A stretch of 6,153 nucleotides of DNA from an uncultured Spirochaetota bacterium (lineage in GTDB: Bacteria > Spirochaetota > UBA4802 > UBA5368). A program made the position numbers and the translations under genes. Under the pieces are notes generated by a model. It was not told where the DNA came from and ran no database searches. It was given only the letters and a program-made list of their open reading frames with translations. Shown here one piece after another: positions 5,637 to 6,153 of the stretch (its first letter is position 1; the number at the start of each line of letters is the position of its first letter). Where the stretch lies: the NCBI GenBank assembly GCA_937864375.1, contig CALMJO010000042.1, forward strand, positions 1 through 6,153, read 5' to 3'.

Positions 5637-6153
5637 AAAAGCGATCACTACATCGTGGTACACGCCTCGAAACGAATATCCCCCCGGCCCGCGCGCGCAC
5701 ACTTCCTCGAGCACGCGCCGCACCTCCGGGGCCATGCCTTCCTCCAGTCCCAGGTGCCTGCAGTAGTAGGACGCCTCCTCGTCCATGTCCGCGAACGCGC
5801 TCACGCGGACCTGTTCCACGTTGTGGACCTCGTAGTCGAGTCCGATCACGTCCAGCGCCTCGGTCACCTGTGCGACGAACATGCTCGCGCCGCGCGTGCG
5901 GTCGAAGCGGGCGCGCAGCAGTTCCGCGAGCGAAAGCGTCCCCGCGTCGCTCTTGACCAGCAGCACGCATGAATCGGCGCTCTCCTTCATTTTCCGGAGC
6001 GCCGCGCGCGTGTTTTTCATGGGATAGATCGCATGCACGCAGATGAGCGAATCGGCCCTGTCGCCCCGCCAGTCCTCCCACGCGCATACCGCCACCCGGA
6101 CGCGCCCGCGGATGTCGGGGGCGAGCTTTTCCTCCAGGAGCGCGGCCATCCAC
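5634..6153 (-). CDS. Class I SAM-dependent methyltransferase, C-terminal part (cut by window edge)
   Basis: The frame stays open to the right edge; the ATG at 6147-6149 is preceded in frame by a TGG codon and by no visible stop or ribosome binding site, so it is probably internal. The visible 171 residues read like the second half of a Rossmann-type methyltransferase. WMAALLEEKL resembles the helix after the acidic strand-2 residue, VRVAVCAWEDW the region before motif IV, ADSLICVHAIYPMKNTRAALRKM the motif-IV strand and following helix, and SCVLLVKSDAG strand 5. The SAM-binding glycine motif I would lie outside the window. The ending (DVVIAF) is a plausible last beta strand. The substrate cannot be told; small-molecule methyltransferases with this pattern are common in bacteria. 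It converges on the lipoprotein gene with 30 nt between stop codons. Confidence 0.7.
   Translation of the reverse strand, partial: WMAALLEEKLAPDIRGRVRVAVCAWEDWRGDRADSLICVHAIYPMKNTRAALRKMKESADSCVLLVKSDAGTLSLAELLRARFDRTRGASMFVAQVTEALDVIGLDYEVHNVEQVRVSAFADMDEEASYYCRHLGLEEGMAPEVRRVLEEVCARGPGGYSFRGVYHDVVIAF

Noticed and set aside
5479..6153. Alternative minus-strand frame (224 codons) at the right edge
   Set aside because: It is arginine-rich and without motifs; the overlapping frame ending at 5634 shows methyltransferase features and ends at a terminator.

Overview
The window is a GC-rich, gene-dense stretch of bacterial chromosome. I recognise no insertion sequence, CRISPR array, tRNA or rRNA. 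A lipoprotein signal, an Sec-type signal peptide and a membrane-anchored TPR protein point to a diderm (Gram-negative type) bacterium. The GuaA and PurE sequences are bacterial but do not let me name a phylum. A spirochaete or deltaproteobacterium-like origin would fit the style, but that is a weak inference.

Left part, minus strand, read from right to left: purE (class I N5-CAIR mutase), guaA (GMP synthase, joined to purE by an ATGA stop/start overlap), a small secreted protein of unknown function, and at the very edge the first 12 codons of what looks like a radical SAM protein. Gaps between these genes are 0 to about 50 nt and no strong terminator separates them, so they may form one transcription unit. 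PurE acts in the shared purine pathway and GuaA makes GMP from XMP. The two downstream genes have no evident purine role.

Middle: a divergent intergenic region of about 200 nt (2961-3159) holds candidate back-to-back promoters and a perfect inverted repeat in the purE leader.

Right part, plus strand: two genes overlapping by ATGA. The first encodes an inner-membrane-anchored, probably cytoplasmic TPR protein whose C-terminus resembles the Mrr/PD-(D/E)XK nuclease fold but appears to lack the catalytic residues. The second encodes a lipoprotein with a short TPR-like start and a beta-rich, possibly propeller-like body. This pair is the least understood and most interesting part of the window. 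It may be an envelope-spanning module, but its function is unknown.

Right edge, minus strand, convergent: the C-terminal part of a class I SAM-dependent methyltransferase running off the window. A candidate intrinsic terminator for it sits in the 30-nt convergent gap and reuses the end of the lipoprotein gene as its T-tract.
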